This document shows positions 11,529-19,211 of a stretch of DNA of 38,433 nucleotides, one piece after another. Position numbers and translations under genes: made by a program. The notes under the pieces are model-generated. The model worked only from the letters and a program-made list of their open reading frames with translations. It was not told the DNA's origin and searched no databases. The number at the start of each line of letters is the position of its first letter. Position 1 is the stretch's first letter. Source of the stretch: Acetobacteraceae bacterium (lineage in GTDB: Bacteria > Pseudomonadota > Alphaproteobacteria > Acetobacterales > Acetobacteraceae); assembly GCA_019750475.1 (NCBI GenBank), contig JAIEOO010000397.1, positions 1 to 38,433 on the forward strand, read 5' to 3'.

Positions 11529-12866
11529 ATGGCGTTCAACATCACCCGCCGCGATTTTTCGTCCCTGGGGGCGGCCCTCGGCGCGGGGCTCGCCGGCGCG
11601 CCCGCCTTCGCACAATCCAACATCCAGCGCCGCGACGTGCCGGCGCCCAACCTGGCGATCGAACGCGGGGCGACCCTGCGCATGCTGCGCCCCGTCCGCT
11701 TCGTCCAGCCGGACGAGGAGGTGTTCCGCGCCAACGTCGCGCGCTTCGCGCAGCAGCACAACATCCAGGTCCGCGTGGACTTCGTCGGCTGGGAGGACAT
11801 CAACCAGCAGACGGCGGTCACCGCCAACACCGGCGCCGGCCCCGACCTGATCATCGGCTTCGGCGACGCGCCGCACGTCTATGCCGACAAGCTGATCGAG
11901 CTGACGGACGTCGCGGAATACCTCGGCAACCGCTATGGCGGCTGGAAGACGCTGGCCCAGCGCTACGGCAAACGCCACGGCACCAACAACTGGATCGGCC
12001 TGCCCTTCGGCGCCTCGGGCGGGCCGCTCGTCTGGCGGCAATCGGCGGTGCGGGAAGCGGGCTTCCAGTCCCCGCCCGACGACCATGCCAGCTTCCTGCG
12101 CCTGTGCCAGGCGCTGCGCCGGAACAACAAGCCGGCGGGCTTCGCGCTGGGCAACGCGGTCGGCGACGGCAACGGCTTCGCCAACTGGCTCGTCTGGTCC
12201 TTCGGCGGCAAGCTCGTGAACGAGGATGGCAGCGTCGGCATCAACAGCCGCGAGACCATCGCCGCGCTGAACTACCTGCGCGAGCTCTATCCCACCTTTG
12301 TGCCCGGCACGATCGCCTGGGGCGACATCAGCAACAACCGCGCCTACGCGTCGAACGAGCTGTTCCTCACCTCGAACGGCGTGTCGCTCTACTTCTCGCT
12401 GAAGAACGACCCGGCGACGCGGCCGATCGCGGACGACACGCAGCACACGCTGATGCCGAAGGGCCTCGCTTCCGTGTCGCCCATGGCCGGGCTGACGCTC
12501 AACGCCATGGTCTTCCGCCACTCGCGCTTCCCCAACGCGTCCAAGGCGCTCCTCGCCTTCCTGCTGGAGACCGAGCAGTACGACCCGTGGCTGCAGGCCA
12601 ACCTCGGCTACTGGGCCCAGCCGCTCAACGCCTACAACACGAGCGCGACCTGGACCTCGGACGAGAAGGTCTCGATCTTCCGCGACACCATGGATACCGA
12701 GTTCTACAACGGCTACCGCGGCCCCATCACGGAAGGCACCGCGGCCGCCAACGCGGACTACGTCATGGTGCAGATGTGCGCGGCCGTCGCCTCCGGCCAG
12801 GCCACGCCGGAAGCCGCGGTGCGCGAGGCCGAGCGCCGCGCGCAGCGCTTCTTCCGCCGGCGGTAA
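11529..12866 (+). CDS. Extracellular solute-binding protein family 1 with Tat signal
   Basis: A 445-residue periplasmic binding protein for the importer encoded around it. The N-terminus has the twin-arginine motif TRRDFSSLG (5-13), a hydrophobic stretch and cleavage near APAFAQ, so it is probably exported folded via Tat. The mature part resembles the carbohydrate/glycerol-3-phosphate-type family 1, with TGAGPDLIIGFGDAP, GLPFGASGGPLVWR and a Trp-rich second lobe. AGGAGGAAGGAA-like purine-rich sequence precedes the ATG. Ligand unknown; ThDP enzyme and amidase neighbours argue against a plain sugar but do not exclude it. Confidence 0.88.
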   Translation: MAFNITRRDFSSLGAALGAGLAGAPAFAQSNIQRRDVPAPNLAIERGATLRMLRPVRFVQPDEEVFRANVARFAQQHNIQVRVDFVGWEDINQQTAVTANTGAGPDLIIGFGDAPHVYADKLIELTDVAEYLGNRYGGWKTLAQRYGKRHGTNNWIGLPFGASGGPLVWRQSAVREAGFQSPPDDHASFLRLCQALRRNNKPAGFALGNAVGDGNGFANWLVWSFGGKLVNEDGSVGINSRETIAALNYLRELYPTFVPGTIAWGDISNNRAYASNELFLTSNGVSLYFSLKNDPATRPIADDTQHTLMPKGLASVSPMAGLTLNAMVFRHSRFPNASKALLAFLLETEQYDPWLQANLGYWAQPLNAYNTSATWTSDEKVSIFRDTMDTEFYNGYRGPITEGTAAANADYVMVQMCAAVASGQATPEAAVREAERRAQRFFRRR

Positions 12867-12925
12867 CACCCGCAATTCCCGGCGCGGTCACAGGCCGCGC
12901 CGGCCCCCTCCCGCGGAGCCGCCCC

Positions 12926-13882
12926 ATGGACGCCACCGTCAGCACGCACTGGTCCCGCAACCGTCCCCAGCCCACGGCGCTCGCGCGGTTCTTCGACAAC
13001 AAGGCCGTCCTCGTCATCATCTGCCTGCTGCCGGCGGTCGGGCTGCTCACGGTCTTCCTGACCTACCCGCTCGGCCTCGGCATCTGGCTCGCCTTCACGG
13101 ACCAGACGATCGGGCGACGCGGCGTCTATGTCGGCCTCGAGAACTTCGAGTTCCTGTTCACCGACCCGATCTTCTGGAACGCCGTCTTCTATTCCGTCTT
13201 CTACACGGGCGTCGCCACCATCGGGAAATTCGCCCTCGGCCTCTGGCTGGCGCTGCTGCTGAACGAACACATGCCGTTCAAGAGCTTCATCCGCGCCATC
13301 ATTCTGCTGCCCTGGATCGTGCCGACCGTGCTCTCGGCCATCGCCTTCTGGTGGATGTACGACCCGCAATTCAGCATCATCAGCTACATCTTCGTGGACG
13401 TGCTGGGCTGGCGGAGCGAGAACATCAACTTCCTCGGCTCGGAATGGCCGGCCCGCTGGTCCCTCATCTTCGCCAACATCTGGCGCGGCATCCCCTTCGT
13501 GGCGATCTCGCTCCTCGCCGGGCTGCAGACCATCTCGCCCTCGCTCTACGAAGCGGCCCTCCTCGACGGCGCGACGCCCTGGCAGCGCTTCCGCCACATC
13601 ACCTTCCCGCTGATCCTGCCGATCCTCGCGATCGTGATGACCTTCTCGATCATCTTCACCTTCACCGACTTCCAGCTGGTCTACGCGATCACCCGCGGCG
13701 GCCCCGTGAACTCCACCCACCTCCTGGCCACCCTCGCCTTCCAGCGCGGCATCCCCGGCGGCCAGCTCGGCGAAGGCGCCGCCATCGCCGTCACCATGGT
13801 CCCCTTCCTCGTCTTCGCGACCCTCTTCAGCTACTTCGCCCTCGCCCGCCGGAAGTGGCAGCAAGGCGAAGGCAATGATTGA
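12926..13882 (+). CDS. ABC transporter permease, MalF/UgpA type
   Basis: A 318-residue inner-membrane permease with about six transmembrane helices, the first at about residues 28-52 (VLVIICLLPAVGLLTVFL). The EAA loop that docks the ATPase is visible as YEAALLDGATPWQRFRHIT. A periplasmic ALLLNEHMPFKSFIRAIILL segment precedes the conserved LPWIVPTVLSAIAFWWMYDP. It pairs with the permease at 14147. Its stop is followed by a 264-nt gap filled with hairpins before the second permease. Confidence 0.92.
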   Translation: MDATVSTHWSRNRPQPTALARFFDNKAVLVIICLLPAVGLLTVFLTYPLGLGIWLAFTDQTIGRRGVYVGLENFEFLFTDPIFWNAVFYSVFYTGVATIGKFALGLWLALLLNEHMPFKSFIRAIILLPWIVPTVLSAIAFWWMYDPQFSIISYIFVDVLGWRSENINFLGSEWPARWSLIFANIWRGIPFVAISLLAGLQTISPSLYEAALLDGATPWQRFRHITFPLILPILAIVMTFSIIFTFTDFQLVYAITRGGPVNSTHLLATLAFQRGIPGGQLGEGAAIAVTMVPFLVFATLFSYFALARRKWQQGEGND

Positions 13883-13897
13883 GGTGCCGTTGTTGCC

Positions 13898-14114
13898 GGG
13901 AGGGGCGCCGCCCCTCCCAGACCCTCCCCGCCAGGAACCTCAGGTTCCTGGACCTCCGGTCCGTTTGTTGGCCGATGCGGAGGGGGCGTCACGGGTGCGC
14001 CCGTCATCACGCGCGGTCGCTGCCCCCTCCGCATCGGCCAAAAGGAGTCGCAGGGGTCCGGGGAGCCCGTGGCTCCCCGGCGGGAGGGGTTCGGGGAGGG
14101 CAGCGCCCTCCCCG
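13898..14114 (+). repeat. Five-hairpin structured element between permease genes
   Basis: The gap holds five perfect inverted repeats in a row. H1 is 13898-13918, 10-bp arms. H2 is 13931-13951, 9-bp arms with loop tca. H3 has 20-bp arms 13968-13987 and 14022-14041, enclosing a 34-nt loop with its own ACGGG/CCCGT stem. H4 is 14058-14080, 10-bp arms with loop cgt. H5 is 14092-14114, 10-bp arms with loop agc. No credible gene is present. The layout resembles composite palindromic (REP/BIME-like) intergenic elements. A role in mRNA stability or partial termination inside the operon is inferred. Confidence 0.75.
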
Positions 14115-14146
14115 CAAACGCCACACTCGATCAAGGAGCCTTTGCC

Positions 14147-15016
14147 ATGAGTGCCACCTCAGCGCCGGAGGCGATGCAGTGGGACAGCCGGGCGCGGCGC
14201 GTCGTCGTGCTGTGGGTGCCGCTCGGATGTTTCCTCTTCATCCTGCTGTTCCCCTTCTACTGGATGACGGTGACGGCGTTCAAACCGGATGCCGAGCTGT
14301 ACGACTTCGCGCAGCACAACCCGTTCTGGATCACCTCGCCGACGCTCGCGCACATTCGCAAGCTGCTGTTCGAGACGAGCTACCCGAGCTGGTTGTGGAC
14401 GACGATGATGGTGGCGGTCGGGTCCACCTTCCTGTCGCTCCTGGCCAGCACGCTCGCGGCTTACGCGATCCAGCGGCTGCGGTTCCGCGGCAGCCAGTAT
14501 GTCGGGTTGGCGATCTACCTGGCGTATCTCGTGCCGCCGTCGATCCTGTTCATCCCGCTCGCGACGATGGTGGTGCAGCTCGGTCTGTTCGACAGCCCCT
14601 TCGCGCTGATCCTCGTCTATCCGACCTTCCTCGTGCCGTTCTGCACCTGGCTGCTGATCGGCTACTTCAAGAGCATTCCCTATGAGCTTGAGGAGTGCGC
14701 GCTGATCGACGGCGCGTCGCGCATCCAGATCCTGACGCAGATCACCCTGCCCCTCGCGGTGCCGGGGCTGATCAGCGCGGGCATCTTCTCCTTCACGCTG
14801 AGCTGGAACGAGTTCATCTACGCCCTCGCCTTCATCCAGAGCAGCGAGAACAAGACCGTTCCCGTGGCGATCCTGACGGAGCTGGTGACGGGCGACGTGT
14901 ACCAGTGGGGGGCGCTGATGGCGGGCAGCCTGCTCGGCAGCCTGCCCGTCGCGATCTTCTACAGCTTCTTCGTGGACTACTACGTCAGCAGCCTGACCGG
15001 CGCCGTGAAGGAGTAG
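14147..15016 (+). CDS. ABC transporter permease, MalG/UgpE type
   Basis: A 289-residue second permease of the importer, with six predicted helices starting at about residues 19-41 (VVVLWVPLGCFLFILLFPFY). The EAA loop appears as YELEECALIDGASRIQILTQ, and the family-typical FSFTLSWNEFIYAL follows. AAGGAG (14133-14138) precedes the ATG, so it can be translated independently of the upstream permease despite the hairpin-filled gap. A TetR/COQ9-like gene follows after 33 nt. Confidence 0.92.
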   Translation: MSATSAPEAMQWDSRARRVVVLWVPLGCFLFILLFPFYWMTVTAFKPDAELYDFAQHNPFWITSPTLAHIRKLLFETSYPSWLWTTMMVAVGSTFLSLLASTLAAYAIQRLRFRGSQYVGLAIYLAYLVPPSILFIPLATMVVQLGLFDSPFALILVYPTFLVPFCTWLLIGYFKSIPYELEECALIDGASRIQILTQITLPLAVPGLISAGIFSFTLSWNEFIYALAFIQSSENKTVPVAILTELVTGDVYQWGALMAGSLLGSLPVAIFYSFFVDYYVSSLTGAVKE

Positions 15017-15049
15017 CGGCGGCCGCCGCGGCCGGATTAGCCTCCGTCC

Positions 15050-15601
15050 ATGACGACCGAGGATCGCATCCTGCGCGAGGCGCTGCGGCTCGCCGCCGAG
15101 ACGGGCTGGTATGAGCTGCGCCTGCACCTGGTGGCGGAGCGGCTCGGCCTGCCGCTCGCGGAGGTGCTGCGCCGGTTCCGCGATCCGGATGCCGTCGCCG
15201 ATGAGTGGTTCCGCCGCGCCCTGCTCGCGATGGCGGGGGAGTTGCCGCCGGGTCTGCCGCCGTCGGCGCGGGTGGAGCTGGTGCCGATGCGCTGGTTCGG
15301 CGCGCAGGCGGAGCATCGCGCGGTGGTCGGGCAGATGCTGCGGGCGAAGCTGCACGCCTCCCACCTGCATCACTGGCTGCCCCTGCCCTTCCACCTCTCC
15401 CGGCTGATCCACGCGGTGCTCGAGGCCGCGCGCCTCGACGCGCGCGGCTACCCGCGCCATGCGGAGGAAGTGGGGCTCACGCTTCTGTTCCTGCGCACCC
15501 TGCCGCTCTGGCTGCGCGATGGCAGTACCGGGCAGGAGCGCACGCGGGGCTTCCTGCGCCGGAATCTCGGCTGGCTCGACAGGTTGCCGCGCGGCCGCTG
15601 A
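15050..15601 (+). CDS. TetR-fold protein (regulator or COQ9-like)
   Basis: A 183-residue protein. Residues 1-50 read as a TetR-type helix-turn-helix (ILREALRLAAETGWYELRLH followed by VAERLGLPLAEVLRRF). The C-terminal half is helical and ends in WLRDGSTGQERTRGFLRRNL. That end resembles the end of COQ9 proteins, which also have a TetR fold, including the true COQ9 at 16322. It could be a regulator of the adjoining transporter operon or a lipid-binding COQ9 relative. It follows the permease by 33 nt on the same strand and converges with the secreted Q-rich protein. Confidence 0.6.
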   Translation: MTTEDRILREALRLAAETGWYELRLHLVAERLGLPLAEVLRRFRDPDAVADEWFRRALLAMAGELPPGLPPSARVELVPMRWFGAQAEHRAVVGQMLRAKLHASHLHHWLPLPFHLSRLIHAVLEAARLDARGYPRHAEEVGLTLLFLRTLPLWLRDGSTGQERTRGFLRRNLGWLDRLPRGR

Positions 15602-15619
15602 CGCCGCGCGGCGGGGGGC

Positions 15620-16213
15620 TCAGCGTGGCTGCTGCTGCTGCTGCTGCTGCGCCGGGCGCGGCTGCTGCTGGGCCGGGCGGGGCTGCTGCTGGCCCTGCGG
15701 GCGCTGCTGCGACTGGCCCTGGGCGCGCTGCTGGCCCTGGGCGCGCGCCGGCGTCGCGCAGAGCGGCGGCTGGTACTGGTTCGGGATCTGCTGCTGGACC
15801 GAGAGCGCGGCGAGCTGGTCGCGCCCGCGGGCCGCGATCGCCAGCGGGAAGAGCGGCGCCTGGTTCTGGCAGAAGGCCATGCCCTGCGAGATGCCGACCT
15901 GGGACTGACGGTTGGCGAGGTCGGTGATGAAGCTGTCCTGCGCGCGCTGGCCGCCGCCCACGCGGCGGAAATGCGCGCCGACCGTGCGGAAGGCGTTCGC
16001 GAGGTCCGGCTGGTGGCCGGTGACGAAGCGGTTGTAGTCGTCCTGCAGGCCGCAGGTGATGGCCACGACCATCAGCTGGCTCTGCAGCGCGCGGATGTCG
16101 AAGGCGGTCTTCTCGGCGGGCTGCAGGCAGGCCTGCTGCGCGAGGGCGCCGGCGGGAAGAAGGGCGGCGCCGGCGATCAGGCTCCGCACGAAGAGGCTAC
16201 GCATCGGCGTCAT
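15620..16213 (-). CDS. Secreted protein with Gln/Pro-rich tail, function unknown
   Basis: A 197-residue protein. Residues 1-25 are a signal peptide (SLIAGAALLPAGALAQ), so it is periplasmic or secreted. A folded part of about 110 residues contains three or four Cys that could form disulphides (ACLQPAEK, ITCGLQDDY, AFCQNQ, LCATP) and an LQSQLMVVAITCGL helix. From about residue 155 the chain is low-complexity Gln/Pro/Arg/Ala with runs such as QQQQQQQ, encoded by CAG-rich repeats. An internal Met at residue 4 is an alternative start. I do not recognise the family beyond resemblance to small alphaproteobacterial secreted hypotheticals. Confidence 0.7.
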   Translation of the reverse strand: MTPMRSLFVRSLIAGAALLPAGALAQQACLQPAEKTAFDIRALQSQLMVVAITCGLQDDYNRFVTGHQPDLANAFRTVGAHFRRVGGGQRAQDSFITDLANRQSQVGISQGMAFCQNQAPLFPLAIAARGRDQLAALSVQQQIPNQYQPPLCATPARAQGQQRAQGQSQQRPQGQQQPRPAQQQPRPAQQQQQQQPR

Positions 16214-16321
16214 TCCGCCTGGTCTCCTGGATGAGCGACACCGGCGAGGCCCGCCGGGATCAATCGGTTGTGCGGGGCCTTTACACCGGGATCGCAGGAG
16301 CGCGAAGCCCGAACCTGTCCG

Positions 16322-16900
16322 TCAGGCCGCTTCGGGCTTCCGGCGCGGCTTCGGCAGGTCCGCCAGGCGCCGGTCGAGGAAGGCCAGGGTTTCCGGCAGG
16401 TCGGGGCCGGAGGGGCTCATCCAGTAGGCGAGGGTCGCGCCGTAGACGCCGGCCAGCGTCGCGCGCCGCGTGTACCACGAGAAATCGGCCGAGCTGTCGC
16501 CCGCCGCGTACCACATGGCCGAGACCGTCTCGGCGGTGAGCGTCGCGGCCAGGCCCAGGTTCCAGGGCGTGGCCAGCACGGCCAGCGCGCCGCGCAACGC
16601 CTCCCGATGCGGCTCCGCCTCGGTCAGCCGGGCCTCGATCACGCGTCGGATGCGCTCGGGCGTGCGCAGCCCCGACAGGTCGCCGGCCGCTTGTTCCATC
16701 CGTTGGTCGGACCGGCGGCTCCAGGCCGCGATGGCCGAGACGGGCCCGCGGGGGAACAGACTTTCGGCGAGTTCGGGGTCGCTGCCGGCATCGGTGACGG
16801 CCCGGCGCAGCATGGCTCGGGTCCAGCCTTCGTCGGGCGCGCGCTCCAGGGCGGCGTCGAGGGCCGCGTCGAGCAGCGGGTCGTCCATCGCGGCGCTCAT
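16322..16900 (-). CDS. COQ9 family protein (ubiquinone biosynthesis accessory)
   Basis: A 192-residue TetR-fold, lipid-binding accessory protein that presents quinone precursors to hydroxylases such as COQ7 in eukaryotes. Alphaproteobacterial homologues are known as rpsU-divergently transcribed proteins. The signature GDSSADFSWYTRRATLAGVY followed by GATLAYWM and FLDRRL is clear. The ATG at 16898-16900 overlaps the def stop (ATGA), so the pair is coupled; Met5 is an alternative start. The ancestral neighbour rpsU is present on the other strand just beyond def, which strengthens the call. Confidence 0.9.
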   Translation of the reverse strand: MSAAMDDPLLDAALDAALERAPDEGWTRAMLRRAVTDAGSDPELAESLFPRGPVSAIAAWSRRSDQRMEQAAGDLSGLRTPERIRRVIEARLTEAEPHREALRGALAVLATPWNLGLAATLTAETVSAMWYAAGDSSADFSWYTRRATLAGVYGATLAYWMSPSGPDLPETLAFLDRRLADLPKPRRKPEAA

Positions 16901-17403
16901 GCCGCGCGCTCGGCCGCGCGGGCGAGCTCCTCCTGGTAGCCGAGCATGGCGAGGTCGTTCATGCGCATCAGGTAGATGATCCCGTCGAGATGGTCGTTCT
17001 CGTGCTGGAGGACGCGGGCGGCAAGCCCCGTGGCCTCGCCTTCCGTGGGCTCCCCGTTCTCGTCCAGGCCGCGGAAGGTCACGCTGGCGGGCCGGGTGAC
17101 CGGGCCGCGCAGGCCGGGGATGGAGAGGCAGCCTTCCCAGCTCGTCTCCTCGCCGCCATGGAGCGGCAGGATCTCGGGGTTGATGAGGGCCCGCACCCCG
17201 TCGGCCCCGCGCCAGACGAAGAGGCGGAGCGGCAGATGGACCTGCGGCGCCGCGAGGCCGATGCCGCCCGCATCCTGCATGGTCTCGGCCATGTCGGCGA
17301 TCAGGCGGCGGATGTCGGGGGCCAGGGGGTCGGCCACGGGTTCCGCCACCTGACGGAGGACGGGGTGCCCGATCCGGGCGATCTTCAGCAGGGCCAAGGT
17401 CAA
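16897..17403 (-). CDS. def: Peptide deformylase
   Basis: A 168-residue metalloenzyme removing the N-formyl group from nascent proteins. All three family motifs are present: GIGLAAPQ (47-54), EGCLS (90-94, metal ligand Cys92) and QHENDHLDG with His134, Glu135 and His138. The first in-frame start is TTG at 17403. A second TTG at 17397 would give MALLKIARIGHPVL, the commoner N-terminus of the family, and may be the true start. Its stop overlaps the coq9 start. It is unusual in lying between coq9 and rpsU and not beside fmt. Confidence 0.93.
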   Translation of the reverse strand: MTLALLKIARIGHPVLRQVAEPVADPLAPDIRRLIADMAETMQDAGGIGLAAPQVHLPLRLFVWRGADGVRALINPEILPLHGGEETSWEGCLSIPGLRGPVTRPASVTFRGLDENGEPTEGEATGLAARVLQHENDHLDGIIYLMRMNDLAMLGYQEELARAAERAA

Positions 17404-17455
17404 GTTCCGGCGGGGTTGGCGAGCAGATAATGCGCAGCATGCCGAAAAGGAGGCC

Positions 17456-17484
17456 TTCCCAAAACGCCCGGGGGTGGGCTAAAC
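17456..17484 (+). promoter_or_regulatory. Candidate rpsU promoter
   Basis: TTCCCA (17456-17461), a 17-nt spacer and CTAAAC (17479-17484) lie about 90 nt upstream of the rpsU GTG. The -35 is weak, the -10 resembles others in this window, and the intergenic position is right. Confidence 0.3.
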
Positions 17485-17572
17485 GCGCTGCGGGGGCCAC
17501 GGAGCGGGACAACCGCGCCGTGCCCTTTTCCGTTCATCCGATCCCCTTTTCACCGAGAGGAGACTCGCCCGC

Positions 17573-17776
17573 GTGCAAGTCGTCGTTCGCGACAACAACG
17601 TCGATCAGGCGCTGAAGGCGCTCAAGAAGAAGCTGCAGCGCGAAGGCGTCTTCCGCGAGATGAAGCTGCGCCGGCACTACGAGAAGCCCTCCGAGCGCCG
17701 CGCCCGCGAGGCGGCCGAGGCCGTTCGCCGCGCCCGCAAGGTCGAGCGCAAGCGCATCGAGCGCGAAGGCTTCTGA
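17573..17776 (+). CDS. rpsU: 30S ribosomal protein S21
   Basis: A 67-residue small-subunit ribosomal protein that helps mRNA engagement at initiation. The sequence opens [20 protein letters not shown], continues with [19 protein letters not shown] and ends in a basic helix, exactly as in S21. The start is GTG, preceded by the strong Shine-Dalgarno GAGAGGAGA (17555-17563). It is transcribed divergently from def-coq9. Confidence 0.96.
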   Translation: MQVVVRDNNVDQALKALKKKLQREGVFREMKLRRHYEKPSERRAREAAEAVRRARKVERKRIEREGF

Positions 17777-18062
17777 GCCCAGGCTTCGGGGCGCCGCCTG
17801 ATCCAGGCTTCGTCCCCGACAGACCGCGGGGCTCCCCTGCCCTGAGCTGACCCGGTTCGGTCCGCGCGGCGTCGCGCCGCGAACGGATCGCACGGGCTTC
17901 GTGCCCCTGAATGTCCTCGTCGGATCCGTGGACGCCCCCGGGGAAGACCCTGGCCCAGGGTTCCACGCCCGGCCGGCCGTGCCGAGGATCCGAACAGCCG
18001 CGATCCTGGCCTCGGCGCCCCTGGCCGCAGCGTCATTGTGCGTGACGCGAATTCGCCCGTAA
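17777..18062. other. Gene-free, inverted-repeat-rich intergenic region
   Basis: No convincing gene lies between rpsU and the next Bug gene. The DNA carries several inverted repeats: CGCGGCG-tcg-CGCCGCG (17865-17881), flanked by TCCG and CGGA; ACCCTGG-c-CCAGGGT nested within GTGGA/TCCAC; and an outer TCGGATCC/GGATCCGA pair around the latter. A structured RNA, a rpsU 3' region or a degenerate repeat are all possible. Minus-strand open frames here have a less biased third position than the real genes. Confidence 0.45.
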
Positions 18063-18064
18063 CC
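18036..18064 (+). promoter_or_regulatory. Candidate promoter of Bug gene 2
   Basis: TTGTGC (18036-18041) and GTAACC (18059-18064) are separated by 17 nt and lie 55 nt upstream of the ATG at 18119. The end of the -10 overlaps the start of the leader hairpin. Confidence 0.35.
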
Positions 18065-18112
18065 TGTGGCAGGTGAACCCGCCGTCACGAAAATGGCGGG
18101 TCGCCACAGGAG
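18063..18112 (+). promoter_or_regulatory. Two-tier leader hairpin covering the Bug-2 Shine-Dalgarno
   Basis: CCTGTGGC (18063-18070) pairs perfectly with GCCACAGG (18103-18110). Inside it, ACCCGCC (18077-18083) pairs with GGCGGGT (18095-18101). The ribosome-binding sequence CAGGAGA (18107-18113) is partly in the 3' arm of the outer stem, and the ATG follows at 18119. Folding would hide the site, so a translational switch is possible. Confidence 0.45.
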
Positions 18113-18118
18113 ACGCCC

Positions 18119-19102
18119 ATGATCCGCCGCCGTCACCTCCCGGCCCTGCTCGCCGCACCGGCCCTCTTGCCCGCGATGGCGCGGGCCCAGGCCTGGCAGC
18201 CCTCGGGTCCCATCCGCGTCATCGTCCCCTTCGCCGCCGGCGGCACCACCGACATCCTCGCCCGCCTCTACGGCCAGCGCCTGACCGAGACGCTCGGGGT
18301 GCCCATCCTGGTCGAGAACCGGGGCGGCGGCGGCGGCTCCATCGGCGCCGACCTCGTCGCCAAGGCCGAGCCCAACGGGCAGGTCCTGCTCTTCCACAAC
18401 TCGACCTTCTCGGCGACCACTGCCGTGCTCGAGTTCAACAACCGCGCGCCCCACTCGATCGAGCGCGACTTCGCGGCGATCAGCCTCGGCGCCCTCGTCC
18501 CCACCGTGGTCATGGTGCATCCCTCCGTGCCGGCGACGAACCTGGCCGAGTGGATCGCCTATGCCCGCGCCCAGCCGACGCCGCCCTTTTACGGCTCGAC
18601 CGGGCCCGGCAGCGCCGGCCATCTGGTGGGCGAGGTGCTGCAGCGCGACGGCAATTTCCGGATGGAGCACGTGCCCTTCCGCGGCGCCTCGCTCCTGGTG
18701 CAGGAGATGCTGGCCGGGCGCATCCCCTTCGGCGGGGACCAGCTCTCCTCCTCCTTGCAGCACATCCGCGGCGGTGCGCTGCGGCCCATCGCCATCCGCT
18801 CGACCAGCCGCTCGCGCGTGCTGCCGGACATCCCGACCGTGGCGGAGCAGGGCTTCCCCAACGCCGCCATCCTCGGCTGGAACGGCTTCTTCGCGCCGGC
18901 CCGCACGCCCGAGGCCGTGCTGCTGCGCCTCCAGGCGGAGATCGCGGCCGCCGCGCGCCACCCGCCGCTCGCCGCGCGCGTGGATGAGCTGGGCGCCGAC
19001 CCCGGCGGCAACGGCAGCGACGAGTTCCGCACCATGGTGCACGAGCAGGTCGCCTCGCTCCGGCCCATCGTTCGGGCGCTGCGGCTCCAGCCGGATTCCT
19101 GA
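18119..19102 (+). CDS. Bug-family tripartite-tricarboxylate-type periplasmic receptor (2)
   Basis: A 327-residue periplasmic receptor. A signal peptide with Arg-rich start (MIRRRHLPALLAAPALLP) ends near ARAQ. The Bug hallmarks are RVIVPFAAGGTTDILARLYG, PILVENRGGGGGSIGADLVA, GPGSAGHLVGE and IPTVAEQGFP. In place of the usual YDP segment it has HSIERDFAAISLG, so the ligand contact loop differs from receptors 1 and 3. No membrane partner genes are adjacent. It is probably monocistronic; the next gene starts 109 nt later. Ligand unknown, expected to be a small carboxylate or related acid. Confidence 0.88.
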   Translation: MIRRRHLPALLAAPALLPAMARAQAWQPSGPIRVIVPFAAGGTTDILARLYGQRLTETLGVPILVENRGGGGGSIGADLVAKAEPNGQVLLFHNSTFSATTAVLEFNNRAPHSIERDFAAISLGALVPTVVMVHPSVPATNLAEWIAYARAQPTPPFYGSTGPGSAGHLVGEVLQRDGNFRMEHVPFRGASLLVQEMLAGRIPFGGDQLSSSLQHIRGGALRPIAIRSTSRSRVLPDIPTVAEQGFPNAAILGWNGFFAPARTPEAVLLRLQAEIAAAARHPPLAARVDELGADPGGNGSDEFRTMVHEQVASLRPIVRALRLQPDS

Positions 19103-19211
19103 GCGCGGCCGCAGGGTGGCGAAAAGGCGGCCGGGACCGCCATCCGCCCGCCCGCATCCCGGCGTTTCTTTCCTCGGCGGGGCACCTCACGTGCTCCCGA
19201 GCGAGGCGAAG

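Noticed and set aside
13883-14146. Small proteins in the permease gap
   Set aside because: Open frames there merely read through the hairpins and have no ribosome-binding site or family features.
17800-18000. 6S RNA, SRP RNA or tmRNA gene
   Set aside because: CCCTGAGC and paired flanks prompted a 6S check, but I could not fold a convincing 6S shape. The SRP GGAAGG loop and a tmRNA tRNA-like end are absent.
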